The translations under genes were made by a program, and so were the position numbers. The notes under the pieces were generated by a model. The model was not told where the DNA came from and searched no databases. It saw nothing but the letters and a program-made list of their open reading frames with translations. This document shows, piece by piece, positions 24,942-34,233 of a stretch of DNA of 64,000 nucleotides (its first letter is position 1; every line of letters starts with the position of its first letter). This stretch comes from Novosphingobium sp. G106 (lineage in GTDB: Bacteria > Pseudomonadota > Alphaproteobacteria > Sphingomonadales > Sphingomonadaceae), in assembly GCF_019075875.1 (NCBI RefSeq), contig NZ_JAHOOZ010000001.1, positions 4,768,501 to 4,832,500 on the forward strand, written 5' to 3'.

Positions 24942-26042
24942 TTAGTCGCGCTTGCCGCCTAGCAGGATACCCGCCTTGGGCGTGGGTTTTCCCGATATGC
25001 GCTGGCTGGCCGCAGGAGCGCGCTGGCGCGCGAGCACCGCGGCGCTCTGGCCGGCGCGGCCCGAGAGCACGGGCGGGAAGGCCGGACCCACGGACTTGAC
25101 CTCGCCGCCCGCCCGCGCGCGATCGCGCATCTGGCTGGGCGAAATACCGAAATGCCGGGTGAAGCGCCGACTGAACGCGGCTTCGGAGCCATAGCCGGCC
25201 ATCTCGCTGATCTCGGCGATCTTGAGCTTGCCCTGACGCAGCAGGCTGGCCGCGTGTTCCATGCGCTGCTCGGCCACCAGTTCCATCGGCGCCCGGCCGA
25301 CCTGCTGGGTGAAATGGGCGGCGAAGTTCGAGCGGCCCATGCCCACCGATCGCGCAAGCCGCTCGACAGTCCAGTTCGCAGCCGGACTGGTCTCGATCAG
25401 GCGCAGCGCATCGGCGATCGGGTCCTGCCGCGGCGGCGCGAAGAGCTGGCGGCAGCGCGGGTCGGCGCGCAGCCCGGCGACCAGCATCATTGCTGCAAGC
25501 CGCGTCAGCAGCGCGGCCGAGCCGGCGCCGATGCCGGCCAGCGGCAGCGCTTCGGGGCGCAGCAGTGCGACGAGCGGCCCGGCGTCCATCACGCTGCCTT
25601 CGCCTTGGCCCAGCGGGAGCAAGGAGGGCAGCGTCGCGCGGTTGACCTCTCCGGGCCAGGTCGCGCGCAGCTTGCCGCTGAGAACGCGCGCGGCGATGCG
25701 GCCTGAGCCGATGGCGAGGCTGGGCGGAATATCGACGCTGTCTTCGCTGCGCAGAAACTCGTGCGTCGTTGCCTGGCTGCCCGCGCTGGTGCGCAGCGCA
25801 TGGGCCTCGCCCGACAGCACGATCACTGCGTCGCCGACGCCAAGCTCGATCATAGCGCCGCTGGCGCAGGCGATCCGCGCCGAGCCGTGAAGCACGGCAT
25901 GGAACAGCACGGCGTCACAGGGTGCGACCGAAAAGCCGGCATCCTGGCCGACGTCGCTGTAGCACCAGGTCTGCCCGCGCAATTCGAGCGCGGACAGCAG
26001 GTCCGAAACGGACTTGTCTTCGCTCGCGGCCCGACGCTGCAT
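24942..26042 (-). CDS. AraC family transcriptional regulator
   Basis: About 366 residues: N-terminal cupin-like ligand domain (residues about 20-190) and C-terminal double helix-turn-helix (NWTVERLARSVGMGRSNF; IAEISEMAGYGSEAAFSRRF). The domain order is standard for AraC regulators of catabolic operons. It stands upstream of the amidohydrolase operon on the same strand, and the alpha/beta hydrolase diverges on the other side, so it may control one or both. GTG at 26060 is an alternative start. Confidence 0.88.
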   Translation of the reverse strand: MQRRAASEDKSVSDLLSALELRGQTWCYSDVGQDAGFSVAPCDAVLFHAVLHGSARIACASGAMIELGVGDAVIVLSGEAHALRTSAGSQATTHEFLRSEDSVDIPPSLAIGSGRIAARVLSGKLRATWPGEVNRATLPSLLPLGQGEGSVMDAGPLVALLRPEALPLAGIGAGSAALLTRLAAMMLVAGLRADPRCRQLFAPPRQDPIADALRLIETSPAANWTVERLARSVGMGRSNFAAHFTQQVGRAPMELVAEQRMEHAASLLRQGKLKIAEISEMAGYGSEAAFSRRFTRHFGISPSQMRDRARAGGEVKSVGPAFPPVLSGRAGQSAAVLARQRAPAASQRISGKPTPKAGILLGGKRD

Positions 26043-26194
26043 GTCTCCCGAAACTCCCACAAAGAATCCGAATGCCAGTGCCTTGCACGGCTCCGTTCTG
26101 TTCGCTTCAGGATATGCCTTTGCCCGGGCGCGTCAATTCGCCTTTGACGTGACGGCCTTCGCTGGGTCAAAGCGGGGGCGGAGGACAGGAATAG

Positions 26195-27289
26195 ATGAGT
26201 CAGACAATCGACCTGCGCATCGACGTGAGCAATGCGGTCGATCTCGACGAACCGGCGCACATGGCGGTGACGGTGGTCCTGCCCGATCCCGCCGATCTGC
26301 CCGCACAGCCCGTGGTCTGCTTCGCCAAGCCGGGCGGCGGCTATTCGCGGTTCTATTTCACCCATGCCCTGCCCGGGCCGCCCCCCGGCATCGAGCTCGG
26401 CGCCCAGGCCGACTTCCACGTGGCGCGGGGTTGGATCTTCGTTGCGCTGGACAACATCGGTTCGGGCGAGAGTTCGATCCATGATGCTTCGGCGCTCGGC
26501 TTCACCAATGTCACGCGCGCAGCGCTGGCGGCCGAACAGGAAGTGCTGCTGCGGTTGGCCAACGGCATCCTCGTGCCCGGTTATCCGCCCGTGCTGCAGC
26601 CGGTGCGGCTGGGCATCGGCCAGTCGACCGGCGGCAGCCTGACGATCGTCCAGCAGGCGCGCCACGATTGCTATGACGGGATCGGCGTGCTCGGTTTCAG
26701 CGCGGTCTACAGCCACCCCGCGACGCCGCCGGGCGAAGTGCCGATCGTCACGCCCTGGTTCTCGCGCGAGATGTCTCCGCGCGAGCCCGGCGGGATCATC
26801 AACGCCGCGGCGGTCGCGGCCGCGAGCGCGGCCAGCGCGGAAATGGCGGAGGATGCGGCCTGGGCGGCGATTGCCTGGGGCTTCCACTATGATGACGTGC
26901 CGCAGGACGTGGTCGAGCAGGACCTCGCGCACTATGAAGGCATGTCCCAGTCGATCGTTACCTCGCCGCCGCCGGCGCGCGAGCGCGACCCGGCGCCATG
27001 GAATTCCTATACCCTGCCCAACGATGCCACGCGTTTCACCTTGACCCCCGGTGCCGTAGCACCCGAAGCCGCGGCGATCGTCGTGCCGGTGCTGAGCGCC
27101 ATGGGAGAGCGCGACCTCGTCGTCGATCCGCTGGGCGAGGCTCGCGCCTTCCGCTCGGCGCCGAGCTTCGACCTCTTCATCTGTCCGCGCATGGGCCATA
27201 TGCACAACTTTGCGGGCTCCCGAGCGTTGTTCTGGGAACGGATCCATCGCTTTGGCGAGTGGTGCGCGGCGGCGAAGGCGCTGACCTAG
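26195..27289 (+). CDS. Alpha/beta hydrolase family protein
   Basis: 364 residues. Nucleophile elbow GIGQSTGG with Ser144, acid in ERDLVVDP, and His in GHMHNF near the C-terminus; an oxyanion-hole loop AKPGGGYSRFYF lies at about 45-55. The insertion between about 200 and 280 forms a lid. Substrate unknown; esterase or C-C hydrolase are possible. Divergent from the AraC gene with 150 bases between. Confidence 0.8.
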   Translation: MSQTIDLRIDVSNAVDLDEPAHMAVTVVLPDPADLPAQPVVCFAKPGGGYSRFYFTHALPGPPPGIELGAQADFHVARGWIFVALDNIGSGESSIHDASALGFTNVTRAALAAEQEVLLRLANGILVPGYPPVLQPVRLGIGQSTGGSLTIVQQARHDCYDGIGVLGFSAVYSHPATPPGEVPIVTPWFSREMSPREPGGIINAAAVAAASAASAEMAEDAAWAAIAWGFHYDDVPQDVVEQDLAHYEGMSQSIVTSPPPARERDPAPWNSYTLPNDATRFTLTPGAVAPEAAAIVVPVLSAMGERDLVVDPLGEARAFRSAPSFDLFICPRMGHMHNFAGSRALFWERIHRFGEWCAAAKALT

Positions 27290-27500
27290 ATTCTGTTTCA
27301 ACAGACTCGCCGAATCATTGCAGGATCAGCACAAGAACTCCCGGTTTCTAGGGGATTTCACGGGTATCTCGCAAAGGGTTCCTGGCAGAAGCTGGGGGCG
27401 CCCGATGGGATTTCGTGGCCCAGGAACCTGACGGTCCGATGCCGGTGTGCCGCATGGCAAGCCGGTCATTGGTCAGCAGGCCGAACGAAAGGAGTTGACG

Positions 27501-27788
27501 ATGCTCTTCCCGGTAAAAAAGACTGCGGCGGCCGGTTTGGCCTTGGCGTTCGGACTGAGCCTGAGCGGATGCGCCACGACCGAATATGTCGATGAGCAGA
27601 TCGCCACGGTGAACAATCGCATCGGCGCCTTGGAATCGAAAGTGGCGCAGGTCGACAGCACGGCGCAGGCGGCAGCGGGTTCCGCGCAGCAGGCGAACCA
27701 GCGGATCGATCAGCTCTCCGGCAGAATGGACGGCCTCGAACAGCAGATGGTCCTGCTGAGGCAGACGCCGAAGAAGCCGCGGAACTAG
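27501..27788 (+). CDS. Small outer-membrane lipoprotein (Lpp/OprI-like)
   Basis: 95 residues: signal peptide with lipobox LSGC (cysteine at about 25), then a heptad-patterned, Ala/Gln/Asp-rich helix (IGALESKVAQVDSTAQAA) that should form a coiled coil, and a basic C-terminus (TPKKPRN). This resembles Lpp-type lipoproteins; the C-terminal lysine used for peptidoglycan linkage in Lpp is not the last residue. A GGAG Shine-Dalgarno sits eight bases before ATG 27501. The L,D-transpeptidase gene follows 29 bases later. Confidence 0.75.
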   Translation: MLFPVKKTAAAGLALAFGLSLSGCATTEYVDEQIATVNNRIGALESKVAQVDSTAQAAAGSAQQANQRIDQLSGRMDGLEQQMVLLRQTPKKPRN

Positions 27789-27817
27789 TCGCCTCCTTCG
27801 GCGCTATAAGGCTGGAG

Positions 27818-28567
27818 ATGACGACGAGAACCATGCGCAGTGGCGTACTATCGGCATGGCTTGCGCTCGCGCTGGCGAGCTTCGCCCTCTCTTGTCCGTC
27901 AGCGGCTTCGGCAGCAAAGGTTCAGAAGGTCCAGCGGGTGCCCAAAGCGCCAGTGCCCAAGCCGCAGCCTCCGTCCCCACCGATGCAGATGTCCCAGGAG
28001 GCCATTGACGTGGCGAACTGGGTCATCGCCTCGGGCGACAACGGCGATCTGCCCTTCATGGTCATCGACAAGGTTGCCGCGGCCGTGTTCGTGTTCGATG
28101 GCCACGGCCAGGACCTCGGCGCGACGCCGGCGCTTCTGGGGATCACGCCGGGCGACGATTCTGCGCCAGGCGTGGGCGACCGCGAACTGTCCGACATCGC
28201 CCCGGAAGACCAAACCACGCCCGCCGGGCGCTTCGTCTCCAGATTCGGGATCGCCGCGGGCAATCGCAAGGTTCTCTGGGTCGACTACGTGACCTCCATC
28301 TCGCTGCATCCGGTGATCACCACGAACAAGAAGGAGCGGCGCCTGCAACGACTGAACTCGCCTTCGCCGGAGGACAACCGGATCACCTTTGGCTGCATCA
28401 ACGTCCCGGCCCGCTTCTATGCGAAGGTCGTGGTTCCGAATTTCAAGGAAGGTGTCGGCGTCGTCTATATTCTTCCCGAGATCAAAACGCTGCAGGAGGC
28501 TTTCCCGGCCTATCTTGCGCAAGACGAGCCCGGTCCGCCTGCGGAGGTAGCGCATCAGGAGCCGTGA
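27818..28567 (+). CDS. Putative L,D-transpeptidase (YkuD-like), exported
   Basis: 249 residues with signal peptide (to about residue 33) and a Pro/Lys-rich linker, then a domain with DQTTPAGRF, a His at 164 (SLHPVI) and the FGCINVP motif with Cys193. This follows the layout of L,D-transpeptidases that cross-link peptidoglycan or attach lipoproteins, but the usual SHGC is FGC here and the following Arg is Asn. Its position after the Lpp-like gene suggests a cell-wall role. Confidence 0.7.
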   Translation: MTTRTMRSGVLSAWLALALASFALSCPSAASAAKVQKVQRVPKAPVPKPQPPSPPMQMSQEAIDVANWVIASGDNGDLPFMVIDKVAAAVFVFDGHGQDLGATPALLGITPGDDSAPGVGDRELSDIAPEDQTTPAGRFVSRFGIAAGNRKVLWVDYVTSISLHPVITTNKKERRLQRLNSPSPEDNRITFGCINVPARFYAKVVVPNFKEGVGVVYILPEIKTLQEAFPAYLAQDEPGPPAEVAHQEP

Positions 28568-28574
28568 TGCTGTC

Positions 28575-29141
28575 TCAGCGCGGTCCCTTGCGGGGTTCCG
28601 GGAACGGCGCAAAGGGATCTCTCGGCAGGTTCGACCGCCGCGCCCGCTCGCGCTCGGCCGCGGCGAGATCGGCGCGCAACCGTACCAGGCACTGATCAAC
28701 CAGGGCCAGCGCGGTCCCGCTGCCAGCCAGAGACAGCCGCTCGATCTCTTCGCCCGCGAGCAGGACCTGGAGGATGCTGCCCTCGGCAAAGTCTTCGGCG
28801 AACCTGCCCACGAAGGTCGATACGAAGCCCTTGCGGCCGCGCTCCGCCGTGCCCACCGCCTTGGCCCCGCCGTAGGTCGCGCCGTTCACGATGTAGGAAA
28901 TATCGTAGCGCGCATCCTGTTTCGCGCTCCACTCGGTGTTGGTGATCATGATGCGGATGTTTCCCGCGGCATATTTGATCACCATCATCTCGGTATCGCC
29001 GAGCCCTTCGTAGGTCCGCGTCATGCCGCAGCTCTTGCTGTCGCGGAAAACCTCCCAGTCGCCGCGCGTGCCGATCACTTCGGCTGCCTGCAGGGCTTGC
29101 GGAACGATGGCGAGGGCAATGGCAGCAAGGGGCAGCTTCAT
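28575..29141 (-). CDS. Exported protein of unknown function
   Basis: 188 residues: signal peptide ending at about residue 20 (ALQA), then a beta-rich domain with DWEVFRDSKSCGM and two other cysteines, and an Arg-rich, Pro-rich tail. Not recognised. Ten bases downstream of the SH3-like gene on the same strand, so the two are probably cotranscribed. Confidence 0.7.
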   Translation of the reverse strand: MKLPLAAIALAIVPQALQAAEVIGTRGDWEVFRDSKSCGMTRTYEGLGDTEMMVIKYAAGNIRIMITNTEWSAKQDARYDISYIVNGATYGGAKAVGTAERGRKGFVSTFVGRFAEDFAEGSILQVLLAGEEIERLSLAGSGTALALVDQCLVRLRADLAAAERERARRSNLPRDPFAPFPEPRKGPR

Positions 29142-29151
29142 GCCAGGCCTC

Positions 29152-29553
29152 CTATCCGGCGATGACTTTCAGAAAGCGGCTGGCGACCCAGCCCGACTGG
29201 CAGGTTCCTGAATAGGCCTGGCGCCTGGCGATCGGCGTGCCCACGCCGCAGTCGAGCGAGCCGTCGGCCGGGGCGACGAGCACGCCGGTCCAGCCGCCCG
29301 GAGTCTCCTCGCAGACCCAGACCTGCTGCTCGGGGCGTAGCCGCGACAGCTCGCGCGCCGTGCTCGACGGCTGGCTGCGCAGCGACAGGAAGTTGTCGCC
29401 GCGCGGGTTGAGGCCGGTCACTTTCGAAACGGTCAGGCAGGCGTCGAGATCGTCCCGCCCGCCAATCATGACCGGCCGCTCGGGCTTCAACGGCGCCGCA
29501 TTACCCATTAGAGCAGCAGCGCCGGAGATCGCCAGGAGCGGACCGGCCTTCAT
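29152..29553 (-). CDS. Exported SH3-like domain protein
   Basis: 133 residues with a signal peptide and a bacterial SH3 pattern: LSLRSQPSSTARELSRLRPEQQVWVCEE, followed by GWTGVLV and a final GWVASRFLKV. Four cysteines could form two disulfides. Bacterial SH3 domains commonly bind the cell wall. Ends two bases before the succinate-semialdehyde dehydrogenase stop region on the same strand. Confidence 0.75.
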   Translation of the reverse strand: MKAGPLLAISGAAALMGNAAPLKPERPVMIGGRDDLDACLTVSKVTGLNPRGDNFLSLRSQPSSTARELSRLRPEQQVWVCEETPGGWTGVLVAPADGSLDCGVGTPIARRQAYSGTCQSGWVASRFLKVIAG

Positions 29554-29555
29554 GG

Positions 29556-30998
29556 TCAGATCCCCATGCAGAGGTATTTGGTCTCCATGAAATCCTCGAG
29601 ACCGTATTTCGAGCCCTCGCGGCCGAGGCCCGACATCTTGATGCCGCCGAAGGGCGCGACTTCGGTGGAGACGAGGCCGGTGTTGATCCCGACCATGCCC
29701 GCTTCGAGCGCCTCGGCGACGCGCCAGACGCGGCTGAGATCGCGCGAATAGAAGTACGAAGCCAGGCCGAACTCGCTGTCGTTGGCAAGGCGGATCGCCT
29801 CGGCCTCTTTCTTGAAGCGGATCACGCCGGCGAGCGGGCCGAAGGTCTCCTCGCGCGCGAGCTTCATGTCGGCCTTGACGTTGGCGATGACGGTCGGCTG
29901 GAAGAAGGTGCCGCCCAATGGGCTGCGCGCGCCCCCGGCCAAGACCTTGGCACCGCCGGCGAGCGCGTCGGCCAGATGCTCCTCGACCTTCTCGACCGCG
30001 GCTTCGTCGATCAGCGGGCCGGCGTCGACGCCTTCGTCCATACCGTAGCCGACCTTCATCGCCTTGACTCGCGTGGCCAGCTTGCTGACGAATTCGTCAT
30101 AGACCCCGTCCTGGACATAGAACCGGTTGGTGCAGACGCAGGTCTGTCCGTTGTTGCGGAACTTGGAGATCATCGCGCCTTCGATCGCGGCGTCGACGTC
30201 GGCATCGTCGAACACCAGGAACGGTGCGTTGCCGCCCAGTTCCATCGAGCACTTCTTCACCGTTTCGGCGCTTTCGCGCAGCAGCTGGATGCCGATCTCG
30301 GTCGATCCGGTGAACGTGATCTTGTGGACCGTGGGGTTGCGCGTCAGTTCGCCGCCGATCTGGCCGGCGCTGCCGGTGACGACGTTGAACACGCCAGCCG
30401 GAATGCCCGCCATCTCGCAGAGTGCGGCGATCGCCAGCGCCGAATAGGGCGTCGCGGTCGCGGGCTTGAGCACCATCGTGCAGCCCGCGGCCAGGGCCGG
30501 ACCGAGCTTGCGCGTGACCATGGCATTGGGGAAGTTCCACGGCGTGATCGCGCCGACCACGCCGAGGCCCTGTTTGAGCACGACGATGCGCTTGTCGGCG
30601 GCATGGCTTGGGATCACGTCGCCATAGGCGCGCTTGCCCTCTTCGGCGAACCATTCGATGAAGCCGGCGCCATAGGCGACTTCGCCCTTGGCCTCGGTGA
30701 AGGGCTTGCCCTGCTCGCGGCTGAGCAGTTCGCCCAGCGCGTCCTGATGCTCCATCATCAGGTCGAACAGGCGGCGCATCAGCTTGGCCCGCTCGCCCGC
30801 GGTCTTGGCGCGCCATGCCGGCAGCGCGGCCTGGGCCGCTTCGATCGCGCGGCGCGTCTCGTCGGTGCCCATCTTCGGGATGGTGCCGAGCTTGCCACCC
30901 GTGCCGGGATCGGTGACGTCGATAGTCCCCCCGCCATCGGCGTCGCACCATTTGCCGTCGATATAGCACTGCTGCTTCAGAAAATCTTTGTAGTTCAT
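29556..30998 (-). CDS. gabD: NAD(P)-dependent succinate-semialdehyde dehydrogenase-like enzyme
   Basis: 480-residue aldehyde dehydrogenase with TPWNFP (Asn155), ELGGNAP (Glu253) and NGQTC (Cys287), all catalytic residues present. Sequence features such as EQGKPFTEAKGEV and KPATATPYSALAI match the GabD branch that oxidises succinate semialdehyde; other omega-aldehyde acids are possible. ATG at 30998 has GGGGAG upstream. Confidence 0.9.
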   Translation of the reverse strand: MNYKDFLKQQCYIDGKWCDADGGGTIDVTDPGTGGKLGTIPKMGTDETRRAIEAAQAALPAWRAKTAGERAKLMRRLFDLMMEHQDALGELLSREQGKPFTEAKGEVAYGAGFIEWFAEEGKRAYGDVIPSHAADKRIVVLKQGLGVVGAITPWNFPNAMVTRKLGPALAAGCTMVLKPATATPYSALAIAALCEMAGIPAGVFNVVTGSAGQIGGELTRNPTVHKITFTGSTEIGIQLLRESAETVKKCSMELGGNAPFLVFDDADVDAAIEGAMISKFRNNGQTCVCTNRFYVQDGVYDEFVSKLATRVKAMKVGYGMDEGVDAGPLIDEAAVEKVEEHLADALAGGAKVLAGGARSPLGGTFFQPTVIANVKADMKLAREETFGPLAGVIRFKKEAEAIRLANDSEFGLASYFYSRDLSRVWRVAEALEAGMVGINTGLVSTEVAPFGGIKMSGLGREGSKYGLEDFMETKYLCMGI

Positions 30999-31195
30999 GT
31001 GGTTGCTCCCCACGCATCGTGCCCCGGCTGGCGCCGGCCGATTCCATAGCCCCGCCTTAGGCGCGGCCCGCGGCCGAAGGCAACATCGCAGCGGCGGTAA
31101 CAGCCTTTGACGATCGGGCGCAGTACCCTATTTGTCAGGCGGTAAACCGCCGGGGCCGATCCCGGCGCAGGTAATTTTGGGATCAGGAGCACAGC

Positions 31196-32584
31196 ATGGG
31201 TACGTCGGACAGCGCATTCTCGGTCGATCCGGAAATCATGGCGCTCGTTTCCAAGGCGCGGGTCGCGCAGGCGGACTTCGAGGCCTTCGGCCAGGAACAG
31301 GTCGACGCGATCGTCCGCGACATCGGCAAATACGTCTACGACAATGCCGAGAAGCTGGCGCGCATGGCGGTGGATGAGACCGGCATCGGCAATTTCGAGG
31401 ACAAGGTCCTGAAGAAGAAGGGCAAGGCCCGCGCGATCTGGAACAGCCTGAAGGGCAAGAAGAGCCGCGGCATCATCGGCGAGGACGAGGAGAACAACAT
31501 GGTCTTCGTCGCCAAGCCGATGGGCGTGGTCGGCGCGGTGACGCCGATCACGAACCCGGTGGTGACGCCGATGTGCAACGGCATGTTCGCGCTCAAGACC
31601 GGCAATGCCGTGATCTTCGCGCCGCATCCCAAGGCGCAGCAGTGCGCCGAGCACCTGACCGACGCCTTCCAGGACATCGTGCGCAGGCATGGCGGGCCGG
31701 AGAACCTCGTCCAGGTGGTCAGGAACGGCTCGATCACCAAGACCCAGCATCTGATGGAATCGGTCGACGTCGTCGTCGCCACCGGCGGCGGGGCGATGGT
31801 GAAATCGGCCTATTCGTCGGGCAAGCCGTCGTTCGGCGTCGGCGCGGGCAATGTCCCTGTGATCATCGACCGCGGCGTCGACCTTGCCGACGCGGTGGGC
31901 AAGATCGTCACCGGTGCCTCGTTCGACAACGGCATCATCTGCAGCCACGAGCAGTTCGTGCTCGCCCCGCAGGAGCAGTTCGCGGAGACGGTCAAGACCT
32001 TTACCGACACCGGCAAGGTCTGGTTCACCGACGACGAGGCGCAGATCCAGGCGCTGCGCGAGGTGGTCTTCCCCGGCGGGCACCTGAACAAGGACGTAGT
32101 CGGCATTTCGGCGCGCGAGGTCGGCAAGATGGCCGGGATCGACGTGCCCGAGACCGCGCGCATCATTCTGCTGCCGGCCAAGGGTGCGGGCGTGGACGAC
32201 ATCCTGGCGCGCGAGAAGCTCTGCCCGGTCGTCGCTATCCTGCCCTACGAGACCTTCGAGGAGGCCGTGCAGAAGGCCAAGGCCAACCTCATCGTCGAGG
32301 GCGCAGGCCACTCAGCGGCGCTGCATTCGAACGACGAGGCGAACATCCGTCACGCCGGGCTCGAACTGCCGATCAGCCGGCTCGTGGTCAACCAGCCAAG
32401 CTCGCTGACCGCGGGCGGTTCGCTGACCAACGGCTTTGCGCCAACGACGACGCTCGGCTGCGGGTCATGGGGCGGCAATTCGATCTCCGAGAATCTCGAC
32501 TACAAGCACCTGATGAACGTCTCGCGCATCGGCAAAGTCATCGCCAACAAGCCGGTGCCGACCGACGAGGAAATCTGGGCCTGA
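31196..32584 (+). CDS. CoA-acylating aldehyde dehydrogenase
   Basis: 462 residues related to AdhE N-terminal, EutE and sulfoacetaldehyde dehydrogenases, which convert aldehyde, CoA and NAD to acyl-CoA. Catalytic Cys249 in NGIICSHEQ, TPITNP in the cofactor region and GAGNVPVIID are characteristic. The C-terminal LVVNQPSSLTAGG..GCGSWGGNS segment completes the domain. No alcohol dehydrogenase domain is fused. Divergent from gabD across 197 bases containing a GGCGGTAAACCGCC palindrome. Its aldehyde is unknown. Confidence 0.88.
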   Translation: MGTSDSAFSVDPEIMALVSKARVAQADFEAFGQEQVDAIVRDIGKYVYDNAEKLARMAVDETGIGNFEDKVLKKKGKARAIWNSLKGKKSRGIIGEDEENNMVFVAKPMGVVGAVTPITNPVVTPMCNGMFALKTGNAVIFAPHPKAQQCAEHLTDAFQDIVRRHGGPENLVQVVRNGSITKTQHLMESVDVVVATGGGAMVKSAYSSGKPSFGVGAGNVPVIIDRGVDLADAVGKIVTGASFDNGIICSHEQFVLAPQEQFAETVKTFTDTGKVWFTDDEAQIQALREVVFPGGHLNKDVVGISAREVGKMAGIDVPETARIILLPAKGAGVDDILAREKLCPVVAILPYETFEEAVQKAKANLIVEGAGHSAALHSNDEANIRHAGLELPISRLVVNQPSSLTAGGSLTNGFAPTTTLGCGSWGGNSISENLDYKHLMNVSRIGKVIANKPVPTDEEIWA

Positions 32585-32596
32585 GGCGATAGCGGG

Positions 32597-32621
32597 TCGT
32601 CCCGGCTGCGATCCGGGACGA
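32597..32621. repeat. Short hairpin, dispersed repeat or terminator
   Basis: TCGTCCCGG/CCGGGACGA, nine perfect pairs around a seven-base loop, just after the acylating dehydrogenase. No T run follows, so a repeat-type hairpin is as likely as a terminator. Confidence 0.55.
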
Positions 32622-32677
32622 CGCTATGAGCGCGTGAGTCTCGTTGACGAATGGCCGTCGCTTAGCTATTTTGCTTT

Positions 32678-32703
32678 TTCGAATAAGAATTCGTTATTAC
32701 GAA
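32678..32703. promoter_or_regulatory. AT-rich near-palindrome ahead of the aldehyde dehydrogenase-P450 operon
   Basis: TTCGAATAA-GAATTC-GTTATTACGAA reads almost the same on both strands (one-base offset between arms) in a locally AT-rich segment 21 bases before the GTG start at 32724. Good candidate for an operator or promoter of the operon; the regulator is unknown. Confidence 0.5.
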
Positions 32704-32723
32704 TTTCACCGGGAGAGAATTGC

Positions 32724-34181
32724 GTGAGCTACGCAGGCTATATCGATGGCGCTTTCGTTTCGGGCGAAGGCCAGAGCTTCATCGTCGAGAACCCGTCGGA
32801 CGAATCGGTCGTTGCCGAACTGCGCGGCGTCAGCACGGGCCAGGTCGCCAAGGCGATCGCGGCCGCGCGGACTTCGTTCGACGATGGCCGCTGGAGCGGC
32901 CTCACCATGAAGCAGCGCGGCGAAACCATGCGCCGTTATGCCGAAGCGCTGCGCAAGCGTGCTGGCGCGCTGCACGAATTCGCCATCACCGAGGCCGGCT
33001 GCCCTGTCTCGTCGACCGTCATGGGCGCACAGGTCCACGCGCCGCTGCGCATGACCGACGAGATCGTCGACATGTTCCTGACTCTGCCGGAGCATGAAGA
33101 GAACCCCCTGCCGCTGCACGAGCGGGTGAACCCCTATTTCTCGGTCCAGAGCCTCAAGCTCTACCGTCCGCTGGGCGTGGTCTCGGCGATCTCTGCCTAC
33201 AACGTGCCGTTCTATACCGCCTTCTGGAAGGTCGTCCCGGCGCTGATGGCCGGCAATTCGGTCATCCTGCGGCCCAACCCGCTGACCCCGCTTTCCTCGC
33301 TGATCTTCGCCGAAGCGGCCGAGGAAGCCGGCATTCCCGCAGGCGTGATGAACGTGATCATCGAGCAGGGCCTCGAAGGCGGCCAGATGATCTCGACCGA
33401 CAAGGCGGTCGACATGGTCAGCTTCACCGGTTCGTGCACGGTCGGCGCCAAGGTCGCCGAGCAGGGTGCGCCGACGCTGAAGCGGCTCGTGCTCGAGCTC
33501 GGCGGCAAGTCGGCGGCGATCTTCCTGCCCGATTCGGTCGAGCGCGTCGCCGCGCACGGCTTCCAGGTCTGCACTTCGCATGCCGGCCAGGGCTGCGTGC
33601 TCGGTACGCGCGTCTTCGTGCCGCAGGAGAAGAAGGCCGAAGTGCTCGAAGCGATGGCGGCCGCGGTCGCCGATGTGAAGATCGGCCCGGCGCGCGATCC
33701 CGACACCGTGCTGGGCCCCGTTATCAGCGCCGCCCAGCGCGCCCGCGCCGAGCACTTCACCGCCGCGGCCGTGGCCGCCGGTGGCCGTGTCGTCGCGGGC
33801 GGCAAGCGCCCCGCGGGTCTCGACAAGGGCTATTACTTCGAGCCGACGATCCTCGACGTGCCTGACAATTCGAACCCGGCGGCGCAGGAGGAGATCTTCG
33901 GTCCGGTGGTCACGGTCATCGGTTACAAGGACCTCGACCATGCGGTCGCCATGGCCAACGACAGCCAGTTCGGCCTGTCCGCCTGGGTCACGGGCAAGGA
34001 CAAGGTCGCCGCCTTCCAGACCGGCCTCAAGATCCGCTCGGGCGCGGTCAACGTCAACGGTGCGGTCATGTCGAGCTACGCCTCGGGCGGCGGCATCAAG
34101 ATGAGCGGCCTCGGCCGCGAGCGCGGCAAGGAAGGCCTGCGCGAATTCCAGATGGTCACGACGTTCAATCTGGGCGGCTGA
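32724..34181 (+). CDS. Aldehyde dehydrogenase family protein
   Basis: 485 residues with AYNVPF (Asn160), LELGGKS (Glu258) and GQGC (Cys291), so catalytically complete. Oxidises an aldehyde to the acid with NAD(P). GTG at 32724 has GGGAGAG upstream; the frame is open to 32634. It heads an operon followed by SDR (52-base gap), P450 (3), oxidoreductase (overlap 4) and DUF2889 protein. Suggested role: acid formation after P450 hydroxylation and SDR oxidation. Confidence 0.9.
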   Translation: MSYAGYIDGAFVSGEGQSFIVENPSDESVVAELRGVSTGQVAKAIAAARTSFDDGRWSGLTMKQRGETMRRYAEALRKRAGALHEFAITEAGCPVSSTVMGAQVHAPLRMTDEIVDMFLTLPEHEENPLPLHERVNPYFSVQSLKLYRPLGVVSAISAYNVPFYTAFWKVVPALMAGNSVILRPNPLTPLSSLIFAEAAEEAGIPAGVMNVIIEQGLEGGQMISTDKAVDMVSFTGSCTVGAKVAEQGAPTLKRLVLELGGKSAAIFLPDSVERVAAHGFQVCTSHAGQGCVLGTRVFVPQEKKAEVLEAMAAAVADVKIGPARDPDTVLGPVISAAQRARAEHFTAAAVAAGGRVVAGGKRPAGLDKGYYFEPTILDVPDNSNPAAQEEIFGPVVTVIGYKDLDHAVAMANDSQFGLSAWVTGKDKVAAFQTGLKIRSGAVNVNGAVMSSYASGGGIKMSGLGRERGKEGLREFQMVTTFNLGG

Positions 34182-34233
34182 TCTTCGCTTCACAGCATAA
34201 AGCCACAAAAACTACGGGATAGGGAATAGGCAG

